A stretch of 32,056 nucleotides of DNA, taken from the NCBI RefSeq assembly GCF_017302315.1, contig NZ_JAFLDT010000050.1:1-32056 (forward strand), given 5' to 3'. Positions within the stretch are counted from its first letter, which is position 1; each line of letters begins with the position of its first letter. Below are positions 25,229 through 32,056 of the stretch, one piece after another. This DNA comes from Zoogloea sp. (GTDB lineage: Bacteria; Pseudomonadota; Gammaproteobacteria; Burkholderiales; Rhodocyclaceae). The notes under the pieces are model-generated. The model saw only the letters and a program-made list of their open reading frames with translations, did not search any database and was not told the DNA's origin. The translations under genes and the position numbers were made by a program.

Positions 25229-26551
25229 TCAGCGAAACTCGAACAGCTCCCGGTGAAAGGCCACCGGGGCAGGTCCTGCGCCTGCGCCCAGGGCCCGAGC
25301 CAGGCTGTCGCCCCAGGCGGCAGGGCCGCAGAACCACACGCTGCTGCCGGTACCCAGGCAGGCTCTCACCTGCTCGGCGGGCAGGGGGCCGTCCCGGTCG
25401 GTGTGGCGGCGGTGCAGGCGGACACCGGCGGCCGAGCACAGGGCAGGCAGTTCGGCGGCGTAGCCCGAGGCCGGGTTGTCGGCGGTGCTGTAGAAGAAAT
25501 CCACCGGCCCCGGCGTGCCGCCCCGCGCGGCCAGATCCTGCAGGCGGGCCAGGAAGGGGGTGATGCCGATGCCGCCGGCCACCCACACCTGGTGTTGCCC
25601 GGTGAGGGCCGGGCTGTCGAAGGTGAAGCTGCCGTAGGGCCCTTCCAGGCGCACCGGATGGCCGATGTCGAGGCGCCCGGGGAGGCTGCGGGTGTAGTCG
25701 CCGAGGGCCTTGATGGCCAGGGTCAGGCGTCCGTCGGCCGGGTTCCAGGCGCTGGCCATGGTGAAGGGGTGGGCGCCTTCGGCGGTGTCGCCAAAGTGGG
25801 CCAGCACGTGCTGGCCGGCCCGGTGACCCGGCCAGGCGGTGGGGCGGCAGACCACCTCCAGCACGCCGTCGGGATGGCGGGTGAGGCTCTCGATGTGGGC
25901 CACATACTGCCGCCGGGTGCCGATGCGGCCGAGCAGCGACAGCCAGGCCGGCACCACGCCGAGGGCTGCCATGCCGGCCGTCAGCCAGCCCAGGGGCTGC
26001 TGCCAGAAGCTGGCCGGCATGAGCATCAGGCCGTGGTAGGCACCGGCGATGAAGACCAGCGGAAACAGCTTGTGCACCCAGCGGAAGTAGCGGTAGGGAA
26101 TGCGCTTCACCAGGGCGATCACCACCAGCGCCAGCAGGATGTAGCCGGCCCATTCACCCACATCCTTGGCCAGATCCACCCACTGGTCGGCCGGCCCCCT
26201 GGGCGGACGCGGGCCACGGACAGGGCGTTCGATGAAGCCGGCCTTGGCCAGGTTCTTGGGCAACCATTCGAGCATCCAATGGGTGAATACGATGAGCCCG
26301 GCGCCGATGCCGATGTCCTTGTGCAGGCGATACAGGCGGTCGAGTCCGCCGAAGCGCTGCGCCAGCCAGGCGGGCCGCGCGGCGAGCAGCATGCCGGCGC
26401 TCATCCACCACAGGGCGAGGGTGCCGGACAGCAGGATCAGGGCCCGGCGCCAGTCCCAGGCGTTTCTGGCGCTGGCCAGCACGTCGGGCAGGGCAAAGAC
26501 GGCCCACACCAGAAAGGGCAGGCCGGCGAGGAGGACGAGGGGGCGTTTCAT
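25229..26551 (-). CDS. Ferric-reductase-like transmembrane flavocytochrome
   Basis: The 440-residue protein joins an N-terminal haem-binding membrane domain of about six helices (residues 4-208) to a C-terminal FAD/NAD(P)H module. His77 and His91, and His160 and His173, are spaced as haem ligands of ferric reductase/NOX-type domains. FAD binding is shown by HPFTMAS (261-267), and NAD(P)H binding by GGIGITPF (326-333) and WFCGP (406-410). It should move electrons from cytoplasmic NAD(P)H across the inner membrane, to ferric iron or another acceptor. ATG 26551 (MKRPLVLL) has GGA nine bases upstream; an ATG at 26560 touches it. The open frame continues into the efflux gene, but in the wrong frame for it. 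It follows the NodT-type gene by 56 bases and may be its operon partner. Confidence 0.9.
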   Translation of the reverse strand: MKRPLVLLAGLPFLVWAVFALPDVLASARNAWDWRRALILLSGTLALWWMSAGMLLAARPAWLAQRFGGLDRLYRLHKDIGIGAGLIVFTHWMLEWLPKNLAKAGFIERPVRGPRPPRGPADQWVDLAKDVGEWAGYILLALVVIALVKRIPYRYFRWVHKLFPLVFIAGAYHGLMLMPASFWQQPLGWLTAGMAALGVVPAWLSLLGRIGTRRQYVAHIESLTRHPDGVLEVVCRPTAWPGHRAGQHVLAHFGDTAEGAHPFTMASAWNPADGRLTLAIKALGDYTRSLPGRLDIGHPVRLEGPYGSFTFDSPALTGQHQVWVAGGIGITPFLARLQDLAARGGTPGPVDFFYSTADNPASGYAAELPALCSAAGVRLHRRHTDRDGPLPAEQVRACLGTGSSVWFCGPAAWGDSLARALGAGAGPAPVAFHRELFEFR

Positions 26552-26607
26552 GGTGGGCATTCCGGAGAGGGGCGATGGGGGCAGGTGAGGGGCAGATGAG
26601 GGGCAGA

Positions 26608-28032
26608 TCAGGGGCTGGTGGGGCTGAGGTCGCCGCCACCCAGCACCTTGTAGAGGGTGACGGTGCTGGTGGCGGCCGACAGCTTCAGGCTGACCAGGCC
26701 CTGGCGTGCCGCGTACAGGCTGCGCTGGGCGTCGAGGGCGCTGAGGTAGCTGTCCACGCCCTTCTGGTAGCGGGCCTCCGACAGGCGGTAGCTGGCGGCG
26801 CTGGCGTCCACCAGCTTCTGCTGGGCGTCCAGGCGGGTGTCCAGGGTGGCGCGCTGGGCCAGGGCGTCGGCCACCTCCCGGAAGGCGCTCTGGATGGTCT
26901 TCTCGTAGCCTGCCAGGGCGATGTCCCGGTCGGCTTCGGCGGCCTGCAGGTTGGCGCGGTTGGCGCCGGCGTTGAAGAGGGGCAGGCTCACCTGGGGGAT
27001 GAAGGTCCACGCGCCCGAGCCCGCCGCAAAAAGCCCGCCCAGGCTGGTGCTGGCGGTGCCGGCGGTGGCGGTCAGGCTGATGCTTGGGAAGAAGGCGGCC
27101 CGGGCGGCGCCGATGCTGGCATTGGCGGCGCGGAGCTGGCGTTCGGCGGCGAGCACGTCCGGGCGTTCCTGCAGCACTGTGGAGGGCAGGCCGGCGGGCA
27201 GGGCGCGCAGGGCCGTCACGCTGTCCAGCCCGGCGGGCGGCAACAGGGTGTCCGGCACCGACGTGCCCACCAGCAGCACCAGCGCGTTGCGGTCGATGGC
27301 GACCTGGGCGGTGTAGGCGGCCACGTCGCGGCGGGCGGTCTCGACGCTGGTTTCGATCTGGCGCAGGTCCAGCTCGGTGCCGACGCCCAGGTCGACGCGC
27401 TTGCGGGTGAGGCTGTAGCTGCTTTGCTGGCTGGCCAGGGTCTCCTGTGCCAGCTGCAGCAGGGCCGTGTCGGCCGACAGGGTCAGGTAGGCGCCGGCCA
27501 CTTCGGCCACCAGGCTGATGCGCGTGCTGCGCAGGGTTTCCTCGCTGGCCAGGTAGCTTTCCAGGGCCTGGTCGCGCAGGCTCTGCAGGCGGCCGAACAG
27601 GTCGATCTCCCAGTTGGCGATGCCCAGGTCCACGCTGTGGTTGCGGCTGGTGACGGCCTGGCCGCTGCCCGACAGCTCGCCCGGGGTGCGCCGGGCGGTG
27701 GTGCCGGCGTCGGCGCTCACCGCCGGAAACAGCTCGGCGCGCTGGATGCGGTACTGGGCGCGGGCCTTGACGATGGCCAGGGCGGTGGCCCGCAGATCGC
27801 GGTTGTTGGCCAGGGCCAGGTCGATCAGCTGGTGCAGGCGGGTATCGACGAAGAAGTCACGCCAGCCGATATCCGCCACCCCCGGGTGGTCTTGGGGGTC
27901 GGTGTCGATGGTGGCGGCCGGCCAGGTCTTGGCCACCGGGGCGGCCGGGCGCGTGTAGTCGGGGGCGAGGGTGGCGCAGCCGCCGAGCAGGCCGGCCAGC
28001 AGCAGGGTGAGGCTGAGGGTACGCAGGTTCAT
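26608..28032 (-). CDS. RND efflux outer-membrane channel lipoprotein (NodT/OprM family)
   Basis: The 474-residue product has a lipoprotein signal with lipobox LGGC (Cys19) and two OEP repeats typical of TolC-like trimeric channels. Family text includes GWRDFFVDTRLHQLIDLALANNRDLRATALAIVKA (first half), RPDVLAAERQLRAANASIGAARAAFFPSISLTATAG (second half) and LSEARYQKGVDSYLSALDAQRSLYAA near the end. It forms the exit duct for the RND pump encoded just upstream. Its start overlaps the pump's stop (ATGATGA). ATG 28032 lies seven bases after AAGGAG and is preferred to ATG 28035. The substrate of the pump is not evident from the sequence. Confidence 0.95.
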   Translation of the reverse strand: MNLRTLSLTLLLAGLLGGCATLAPDYTRPAAPVAKTWPAATIDTDPQDHPGVADIGWRDFFVDTRLHQLIDLALANNRDLRATALAIVKARAQYRIQRAELFPAVSADAGTTARRTPGELSGSGQAVTSRNHSVDLGIANWEIDLFGRLQSLRDQALESYLASEETLRSTRISLVAEVAGAYLTLSADTALLQLAQETLASQQSSYSLTRKRVDLGVGTELDLRQIETSVETARRDVAAYTAQVAIDRNALVLLVGTSVPDTLLPPAGLDSVTALRALPAGLPSTVLQERPDVLAAERQLRAANASIGAARAAFFPSISLTATAGTASTSLGGLFAAGSGAWTFIPQVSLPLFNAGANRANLQAAEADRDIALAGYEKTIQSAFREVADALAQRATLDTRLDAQQKLVDASAASYRLSEARYQKGVDSYLSALDAQRSLYAARQGLVSLKLSAATSTVTLYKVLGGGDLSPTSP

Positions 28033-31000
28033 CATTGCGCTCCTTGGGAGGTGACGGCGGGGGCGCTGGGCGCGGGGGCCGGGCGGGCGAACAGCCGGCG
28101 CACCGCCACGAAGGCCAGGGGGATGAAGAACAGGCCGAGCACGGTGGCGCTGATCATGCCGCCGAGCACGCCGGTGCCGATGGCGACACGACTGGCCGAG
28201 CCGGCGCCGGTGCTGATGGCCAGGGGCAGCACGCCCAGGGCGAAGGCCAGGGAGGTCATCAGGATGGGGCGCAGGCGCAGGCGCACGGCCTGCAGGGTGG
28301 CGTCGATGAGGCTGGCGCCTTCGTCTTGCAACTGCTTGGCAAACTCGACGATCAGGATGGCGTTCTTGGCCGACAGACCCACGGTGGTCAGCAGGCCGAC
28401 CTGGAAATACACGTCGTTGGACAGGCCGCGCAGGCTGGCCGCCAGCACCGCGCCGAGCACGCCCAGGGGCACCACCAGCATTACCGAGAAGGGGATGGAC
28501 CAGCTCTCGTAAAGTGCCGCCAGGCACAGGAAGACCACCAGCACCGAGATGGCGTAGAGCAGCGGGGCCTGGGCGCCGGACAGGCGCTCCTGGAAGGATT
28601 GCCCCGTCCATTCGAAGCCGACGCCCTCCGGCAGCTGCTTGATGATCTTCTCGATGGCGTCCATGGCGGTGCCGGAGCTGACGCCCTCGGCCGGTTCGCC
28701 GACGATCTCGAAGGCCGACATGCCGTTGTAGCGCTCGAGCACGGGCGAGCCCATGGTCCAGCGGGTGGCCGAGAAGGCCGAGAAGGGCACCATGCCGCCG
28801 TCGCCGTTGCGCACATACCAGCTGGCCAGGTCCTCGCCCATGGCGCGGGCGGGGGCGTCGCCCTGCAGGTACACCCGCTTCACGCGGCCCTTGTTGATGA
28901 AGTCATTCACGTAGGTGCCGCCGCTGGCGGTGGACAGGGTGTCGTTGATGTCGGCCATGGCCAGGCCGAAGGCGCCGGCCTTCTGGTCGTCGATGGCGAG
29001 ATGGAAGCGCGGCGTGTCGTCGAGGCCGTTCTTGCGCACCTTGCTCAGGGCCGGGTCCTTGGCGGCGAGGGCCAGGAACTGCTCGCGGGCCTCCACCAGC
29101 CTGTCGTGGCCGAAGCCGCCCAGGTCCTGCAGCTCCACGTCGAAGCCGCTGCTGCTGCCCAGGCCGCGGATGGCCGGCGGCAGGATCACGAAGATCTGCG
29201 CATCGCGCACCGCCGACAGGTCGCGGGTGGCGCGGCGGGCAAAGGCGGCTGCGGCGCTGGCCGGGTCTTCCCGCTCGCTCCAGTCCTTCAGCTTGATGAA
29301 GGCCCGGCCCGAGTTCTGGGCGTTGCCGCCGTTGCCCATGCCGTTGATGCTGACCAGGCCGGCCACCTCGGGCTGCTGCAGCATGTACTGCTCCAGGGCG
29401 CTGACCGCCGCCGTGGTGCGCTCCTTGGTGGCGCCGGCCGGCAGCTGGACCATGGCGATCACGAAGCCCTGGTCCTCTTCCGGCAGGAAGGAGGTGGGCA
29501 GGCGCAGGAACAGGACCGAGAGGGCGCCCAGCAGCAGGGCATACACCAGCGCCGCACGGCCGCCGCGCTTCAGCAGGCCCCCCACGCCGCCCTCGTAGCG
29601 TTGGCTGTTACGGTCGAAGCTGCGATTGAACCAGGCAAAGAAACCCGTGCGATGCACGTGGCCGGGCTTGAGCAGGGTGGCGCACAGGGCCGGGGTGAGG
29701 GTCAGGGCCACCAGCACCGACAGCAGCATGGCCGCCACGATGGTGATGGAGAACTGGCGGTAGATGACGCCGGTCGAGCCGCCGAAGAAGGCCATCGGCA
29801 CGAACACCGCCGACAGCACCAGCGCAATGCCCACCAGCGCGCCGGTGATCTCGCCCATGGACTTGCGGGTGGCCTCCCGGGGCGACAGGCCCTCCTCGCT
29901 CATGATGCGCTCGACGTTCTCCACCACCACGATGGCGTCATCCACCAGCAGGCCGATGGCCAGCACCATGCCGAACAGGGTCAGGGTGTTGATGGAGTAG
30001 CCAAAGGCCGCCAGCACCCCGAAGGTGCCCAGCAGCACCACCGGTACGGCGACGGCCGGGATCAGGGTGGCGCGGACGTTCTGCAGGAAGAGGTACATGA
30101 TCAGCACCACCAGCACGATGGCTTCGATCAGGGTCTTCACCACCTCCTCGATGGAGATGCGCACGAAGGGCGTGGTGTCGTAGGCCACCACCGTCTGGAG
30201 CTGCATCTCGGCCGGGAAGAAGCGTGACAGCTCGTCGAGCTTGGCCTTCACCCGGTCGGCGGTCTGCAGGGCGTTGGCGCCGGCGGCCAGCTTGATGCCG
30301 ATGGCGGCCGAGGGCTTGCCGTTGTACTGCACGCTGACGTCGTAGCTCTCGCCGCCCAGCTCGATGCGGGCCACGTCGCGCAGCTGCACCACCGCGCCGT
30401 CGGCGCTGCTCTTGAGGACGATGGCGCCGAACTGCTCCGGCGTCTGCAGCTTGCTGCGGGCGGTGATGGTGGCGTTGATCTGCTGGCCGCCCCGGGCCGG
30501 CAGGCCGCCGATCTGGCCGGCGGTGACTTCGGTGTTCTGGGCCTGGATGGCGCTCTTCACGTCGGCGGGCATTAGGGCGTACTTCTGCAGCCGGGCCGGA
30601 TCGAGCCAGATGCGCATGGCGTAGCCGGAGCCCAGGGCCTGCACGTCGCCCACCCCTTCCACGCGGCTCACCGGGTCGAGCAGGCTGGTGGCGATGTAGT
30701 CGCCGATGTCGATGGCGGTGGTGCCCGGGTTGTCCGACACCACGGACACGATCATCAGGAAGTCGGTGCCGGTCTTGGCCACCGACACGCCCAGGTTCTG
30801 CACGATCTGGGGCAGGCGCGATTCGGCCTGCTTGAGCTTGTTCTGCACCTGCACCTGGGCCACGTCCGGGTCGGTGCCGGCCTCGAAGGTCAGGGTGATC
30901 TGGGCGCTACCCGCCGAGCTGCTGCTGGAGGACATGTAGCTCAGGTGGTCCAGGCCCTTCATCTGCTGCTCGATGACCTGTACCACCGAGTTCTCGATGG

Positions 31001-31166
31001 TCTCGGCCGAGGCGCCGGTGTAGTTGGCCGAGATGGTGATCTTGGGCGGGGCGATGTTGGGGTATTGCTCCAGGGACAGGCGCCCGATGGAGAGGGCGCC
31101 GGCCAGCATCACCACGATGGCGATGACCCAGGCAAAGATGGGGCGGTCAATGAAAAAGCGGGCCAT
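28032..31166 (-). CDS. RND efflux pump inner-membrane subunit (HAE1/AcrB-MexF family)
   Basis: The 1044-residue protein is a full-length AcrB-type proton-driven drug exporter. It starts [20 protein letters not shown], the family's standard beginning. The TM4 proton-relay aspartates are in [14 protein letters not shown], the TM10 lysine is in [15 protein letters not shown], and the docking-domain segments [15 protein letters not shown] and [21 protein letters not shown] are present. These are hydrophobic and amphiphilic export features, not the metal-pump (CusA) type. GGGAG lies eight bases before the ATG, inside the end of the adaptor gene, three bases after whose stop it begins. It works with the adaptor (31170) and the NodT-type channel (26608) as a tripartite pump from inner to outer membrane. 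Confidence 0.97.
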   Translation of the reverse strand: MARFFIDRPIFAWVIAIVVMLAGALSIGRLSLEQYPNIAPPKITISANYTGASAETIENSVVQVIEQQMKGLDHLSYMSSSSSSAGSAQITLTFEAGTDPDVAQVQVQNKLKQAESRLPQIVQNLGVSVAKTGTDFLMIVSVVSDNPGTTAIDIGDYIATSLLDPVSRVEGVGDVQALGSGYAMRIWLDPARLQKYALMPADVKSAIQAQNTEVTAGQIGGLPARGGQQINATITARSKLQTPEQFGAIVLKSSADGAVVQLRDVARIELGGESYDVSVQYNGKPSAAIGIKLAAGANALQTADRVKAKLDELSRFFPAEMQLQTVVAYDTTPFVRISIEEVVKTLIEAIVLVVLIMYLFLQNVRATLIPAVAVPVVLLGTFGVLAAFGYSINTLTLFGMVLAIGLLVDDAIVVVENVERIMSEEGLSPREATRKSMGEITGALVGIALVLSAVFVPMAFFGGSTGVIYRQFSITIVAAMLLSVLVALTLTPALCATLLKPGHVHRTGFFAWFNRSFDRNSQRYEGGVGGLLKRGGRAALVYALLLGALSVLFLRLPTSFLPEEDQGFVIAMVQLPAGATKERTTAAVSALEQYMLQQPEVAGLVSINGMGNGGNAQNSGRAFIKLKDWSEREDPASAAAAFARRATRDLSAVRDAQIFVILPPAIRGLGSSSGFDVELQDLGGFGHDRLVEAREQFLALAAKDPALSKVRKNGLDDTPRFHLAIDDQKAGAFGLAMADINDTLSTASGGTYVNDFINKGRVKRVYLQGDAPARAMGEDLASWYVRNGDGGMVPFSAFSATRWTMGSPVLERYNGMSAFEIVGEPAEGVSSGTAMDAIEKIIKQLPEGVGFEWTGQSFQERLSGAQAPLLYAISVLVVFLCLAALYESWSIPFSVMLVVPLGVLGAVLAASLRGLSNDVYFQVGLLTTVGLSAKNAILIVEFAKQLQDEGASLIDATLQAVRLRLRPILMTSLAFALGVLPLAISTGAGSASRVAIGTGVLGGMISATVLGLFFIPLAFVAVRRLFARPAPAPSAPAVTSQGAQ

Positions 31167-31169
31167 GAC

Positions 31170-32056
31170 TTACGCTCCCGGTCTGGTGTTGCCGGCCGCT
31201 GCGGCCGGGCTGGCGGCGACCTTGCCGTCCACCGCTACCGGCGTCACCACCGCCCTGGCGCGCGCCTTCTGGCTGCCTTCGACGATGACCTTTTCGCCAG
31301 CGGCGAGGCCGTCATTCACCAGCCAGCTATCGCCGACGGGCCGGCCGACATGCAGCACCCGCTGCTCCACCGTGTTGCCGGCACCCACCACCAGCGCGGT
31401 GGCCTCGCCCTTCACATTGCGCGACACCCCGCGCTGGGGCACCAGCACGGCCTTCTCGGCCACGCCTTCTTCCAGTACGGCGCGCACGTGCATGCCGGGC
31501 AGCAGATCGCCCTTCGGGTTGGGGAACACCGCGCGCAGGCCCACGGTGCCGGTGCCCTCATTCACCGTGATGTCGGTGAATTGCAGGCGGCCTTCCCGGC
31601 CGTAGCGGCTGCCATCCTCAAGGATCAGGGTGACGGCCGCCTGGTTGCGCCCGGCCTGGCGGATCTGCCCGGCCTCAAAGGCGCGCTTGAGGCGCAGGGC
31701 GTCGGCGCTGGACTGGGTTAGGTCCACGTAGATCGGGTCCACCTGCTGCACGGTGGCCAGGGCGGTGGCCTGGCCGGCGGTGACCAGGGCCCCCGGCGTG
31801 ACCGCCGACTTGCCGATGCGCCCCGAGACCGGCGCGGTGACCCGGGTGTAGGCGAGGTTGATGGCGGCGCTGTCGAGGGCGGCCTGGGCCGAGGCCACAT
31901 CCGCCTCGGCCTGCCGCAGGGCGGCCAGGGCGTCGTCGGTGTCCTGCTGGGCGACGGCCTTGATGTCGGCCAGCTCCGCGTAGCGGGCGGCCTTGGGGCG
32001 CAGGGTGTCCACGTTGGCCCGGGCCTTGGCGAGGGCGGCCCTGGCGCTATCCACGG
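31170..32056 (-). CDS. RND efflux periplasmic adaptor (AcrA family), 5' end outside the window
   Basis: The last about 295 residues of a membrane-fusion adaptor are present; the N-terminus, with signal sequence and first lipoyl half-motif, lies beyond the window. The visible part begins in the alpha-hairpin (ARAALAKARANVDTLRPKAARY). It passes through the second lipoyl half (NLAYTRVTAPVSGRIGKSAVTPGALV), the beta-barrel (DPIYVDLTQSSADALRLKR) and the membrane-proximal domain (LLPGMHVRAVLEEG, VGDSWLVNDGLAAGEKVIVEG). It links the RND pump to the NodT-type channel and is the first visible gene of the operon. A regulator gene may lie further upstream but cannot be seen. Confidence 0.95.
   Translation of the reverse strand, partial: VDSARAALAKARANVDTLRPKAARYAELADIKAVAQQDTDDALAALRQAEADVASAQAALDSAAINLAYTRVTAPVSGRIGKSAVTPGALVTAGQATALATVQQVDPIYVDLTQSSADALRLKRAFEAGQIRQAGRNQAAVTLILEDGSRYGREGRLQFTDITVNEGTGTVGLRAVFPNPKGDLLPGMHVRAVLEEGVAEKAVLVPQRGVSRNVKGEATALVVGAGNTVEQRVLHVGRPVGDSWLVNDGLAAGEKVIVEGSQKARARAVVTPVAVDGKVAASPAAAAGNTRPGA

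Noticed and set aside
28035-30227. 730-codon plus-strand frame opposite the RND pump
   Set aside because: Its sequence is low-complexity Gly/Gln/His-rich, as expected of an antisense shadow, and the minus strand encodes a full AcrB-type protein.

Overview
The window is a GC-rich (by eye roughly two-thirds G+C) chromosomal segment of a Gram-negative, respiring bacterium. Outer-membrane TonB receptors, lipoproteins, diheme c-type enzymes, an RND efflux pump, cytochrome bd and a RegB/RegA-type redox regulator pair all fit a betaproteobacterium. The gene types and the CydP subunit suggest the Rhodocyclales/Zoogloeaceae (Thauera, Azoarcus, Azospira and relatives). That placement is inferred from protein families, not from a marker gene.

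Layout. (1) 229-3823: a TodS-like double histidine kinase followed by a FixJ/TodT-like response regulator. (2) 3901-6052: a histidine-rich TonB-dependent receptor directly behind a long dyad that resembles a NikR (nickel) operator. (3) 6301-11476, minus strand: a four-gene operon of the 'metallo-mystery pair' type. It holds an MbnP-family protein fused behind a lipoprotein domain, two tandem MbnH-family diheme enzymes (one lipoprotein, one secreted) and an outer-membrane barrel. (4) 11638-14385, minus strand: a DJ-1/PfpI protein, a RegA-type regulator and a RegB-type sensor whose ATP-binding domain has lost its recognisable motifs. (5) 14710-17717, plus strand, divergent from regB: cydP-cydA-cydB-cydX, a complete cytochrome bd oxidase operon. 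(6) 17847-18839: a secreted three-repeat protein, then a bidirectional terminator. (7) 18946-21093, minus: a siderophore-type TonB receptor with a possibly structured leader. (8) 21419-24481: a REP-like element, gene-poor sequence, an alpha/beta hydrolase behind a perfect palindrome, and a YecA/UPF0149 gene broken by one amber codon. (9) 24525-32056, minus: acpH, a ferric-reductase-like flavocytochrome, and an adaptor-RND-NodT efflux operon whose adaptor runs off the window end.

How it works together. RegB senses quinone and redox state in its family, and RegA regulates terminal oxidases, so its position opposite the cyd operon is functionally sensible. Two spaced motifs fitting a loose RegA consensus lie between them. 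The MMP operon is expected, from the characterised Methylosinus MbnH/MbnP pair, to make a periplasmic copper-binding protein by oxidising a tryptophan to kynurenine. The fused MbnP, the doubled MbnH and the co-transcribed barrel make this the most unusual system here. Nearby metal-linked features (nickel-type receptor, siderophore receptor, ferric-reductase-like protein) give the window a metal and redox homeostasis flavour. No rRNA, tRNA, CRISPR array, complete insertion sequence or phage gene was found.
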